DNA from: Limnohabitans sp. | Lineage (GTDB): Bacteria; Pseudomonadota; Gammaproteobacteria; Burkholderiales; Burkholderiaceae_C | NCBI GenBank assembly: GCA_030729445.1 | Contig: JANQXJ010000080.1 | Location: forward strand, 1 to 6,404 | DNA length: 6,404 nt | Direction of reading: 5' to 3' | Shown here: positions 5,503 to 6,404 of the stretch, piece after piece | How positions within the stretch are numbered: position 1 is the stretch's first letter | Layout of the letters: each line of letters begins with the position of its first letter | Position numbers and translations under genes: made by a program | Notes under the pieces: generated by a model | What the model was told of the DNA's origin: nothing | What the model saw: the letters and a program-made list of their open reading frames with translations, nothing else | The model's database searches: none

Positions 5503-6404
5503 ATGTCCATGCCCAGCCCTCGCCACATCTTGTTGTTGACCGAAGAGTCCGGTGTGGGCGGGGTGCAGACCACGCTGCATTGGCTCGAATCGGGCCTGGC
5601 CGAGCGCGGCTGGCACGTCACGCGGCTGTCGGTGCGGCGCGGGCGGCCATCGCTGTGGGCTTGCTGGCAGGCGGCGCGGCGGGCGCAGGTGCTGGTGGCT
5701 TCCAACAACTTCTGGCCAGCCTATGTGGCGGTGGCCCTGGCTGGGCTGGCCCGCAGGCCCAGCGTGGTCTGGGTGCACGGCCCTTTGCACGAGGTGCTGC
5801 AGCAGGCCGGTGCCTCGCGCCTCAAAACCGCTTGGCTGCGTGCGGTTTACCAAAAGGCCAGCCATTTGGTGTGCGCTTCACAGACCTCATGCGACAGCCT
5901 GATGCGCGTGATGTCTGATGCTTGGCCTCAATCCGGAAGTGCCATCCAGACCCGCATGCGCGTGATCCGCAACCCGGCGGTCTTGCCCAGTGCGGCTTGG
6001 GATGCCGCGCCCACGCCCATGCCCAAGCCAGCGCTAGATACTATTGAGGTGGTGTCGCTCGGTTTTGTGGGCCGTTTGTCCCCCGAAAAACAGCCTTTGC
6101 ACTTGCTGCCCATGCTGCGCCTGTTGCCCGACACTTATCAACTGCATGTGGTGGGTGATGGCGAGTTGATGGGCGCGATGCGCAGCGCCGGGCAAGACCT
6201 GCTGGTCCAAGGCCGCTTGCACCTGCATGGTCAACAAACCGTGACCGCACAGACCTACCGGGCCTGGCAGGCCACGGTGCTGTGCTCGCGCTACGAGGGC
6301 TATCCCATGACGGCGTTGGAGTCGCTGGCCTGCGGCGTGCCCTGCGTCAGCACACCCATCCCCGGGATGCAGGAAATGCTGGGCACGCAAGCGCCGCTCT
6401 GGCT
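5503..6404 (+). CDS. GT4-family glycosyltransferase (partial, runs off the right edge)
   Basis: The frame is open from the ATG at 5503 to the end of the window (300 codons) with no stop. It is a second GT-B glycosyltransferase, expected to add a sugar to the lipid-linked repeat unit on the cytoplasmic face. Landmarks are the N-terminal loop S-G-V-G-G-V-Q (16-22), V-H-G-P-L-H in the first domain, V-I-R-N-P at the domain hinge, G-F-V-G-R191-L-S-P-E-K196 (donor phosphate contacts), V-V-G-D-G-E-L (216-222) and the E-x7-E pair Glu265/Glu273, then G-V-P-C-V-S-T. It differs clearly from the GT4 half of the preceding fusion, so it is not a recent duplicate. The start is uncertain: TTG 5491 overlaps the upstream stop as TTGA, and a second ATG lies at 5509. 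The 8-bp gap to the fusion gene indicates one transcript. Donor and linkage cannot be read from the sequence; only the C-terminal tail is missing. Confidence 0.88.
   Translation, partial: MSMPSPRHILLLTEESGVGGVQTTLHWLESGLAERGWHVTRLSVRRGRPSLWACWQAARRAQVLVASNNFWPAYVAVALAGLARRPSVVWVHGPLHEVLQQAGASRLKTAWLRAVYQKASHLVCASQTSCDSLMRVMSDAWPQSGSAIQTRMRVIRNPAVLPSAAWDAAPTPMPKPALDTIEVVSLGFVGRLSPEKQPLHLLPMLRLLPDTYQLHVVGDGELMGAMRSAGQDLLVQGRLHLHGQQTVTAQTYRAWQATVLCSRYEGYPMTALESLACGVPCVSTPIPGMQEMLGTQAPLW

Noticed and set aside
5484..5918. A 144-codon plus-strand frame inside the second glycosyltransferase
   Set aside because: The +1 shifted frame has no motif, while the frame from 5503 shows a full set of GT4 motifs through to the window end.
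1..6404. Mobile element, CRISPR array, tRNA or rRNA
   Set aside because: No transposase or integrase frames, no spaced direct repeats of array type, and no tRNA- or rRNA-like segments were seen on either strand; gaps between genes are 117 bp or less.

Overview
The window looks like chromosomal DNA of a high-GC betaproteobacterium. The order Burkholderiales, possibly near Comamonadaceae, is my best guess. This rests on the codon bias towards G/C third positions, the resemblance of the encoded proteins to families common in that group, and the compact layout. It is inference from sequence character, not a database match.

Left part (1-1217): the window opens inside the last codons of a ferredoxin/flavodoxin-NADP+ reductase (fpr). 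After an 80-bp spacer with two small hairpins comes dsbB, the inner-membrane quinone reductase that reoxidises DsbA. dsbB runs tail to tail into an Lrp/AsnC-family regulator on the minus strand, and the two coding regions overlap by 13 bp.

Middle part (1218-2878): a 113-bp, comparatively AT-rich intergenic region separates the leftward lrp-type gene from a rightward pair. The pair is a YgeA-type aspartate/glutamate (broad amino-acid) racemase and a YafJ-type class II glutamine amidotransferase, 9 bp apart, with the second gene's Shine-Dalgarno lying over the first gene's stop codon. The divergent region holds several inverted repeats and a -10-like TACAAT exactly six bases before the regulator's ATG. 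This looks like a self-contained amino-acid-responsive module in which an Lrp-like protein controls a racemase/amidotransferase operon. The regulatory link is inference.

Right part (2996-6404): this is the start of a surface-polysaccharide (capsule, exopolysaccharide or O-antigen) gene set. The first gene is unusual: one uninterrupted 832-codon frame joins a complete GT4-type glycosyltransferase to a complete WbaP/WcaJ-type initiating phosphoglycosyl transferase (four membrane helices, degenerate CoA-binding-like domain, re-entrant helix, catalytic domain with the Asp-Glu dyad). The enzyme that loads the first sugar phosphate on undecaprenyl phosphate is thus tethered to a sugar transferase that could act on that product. 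A second, different GT4 glycosyltransferase follows after 8 bp and runs off the right edge.

The point most worth following is the GT4-PGT fusion. The next is the lrp/racemase divergent control region. I see no RNA genes, insertion sequences, CRISPR arrays, attachment sites or phage genes.
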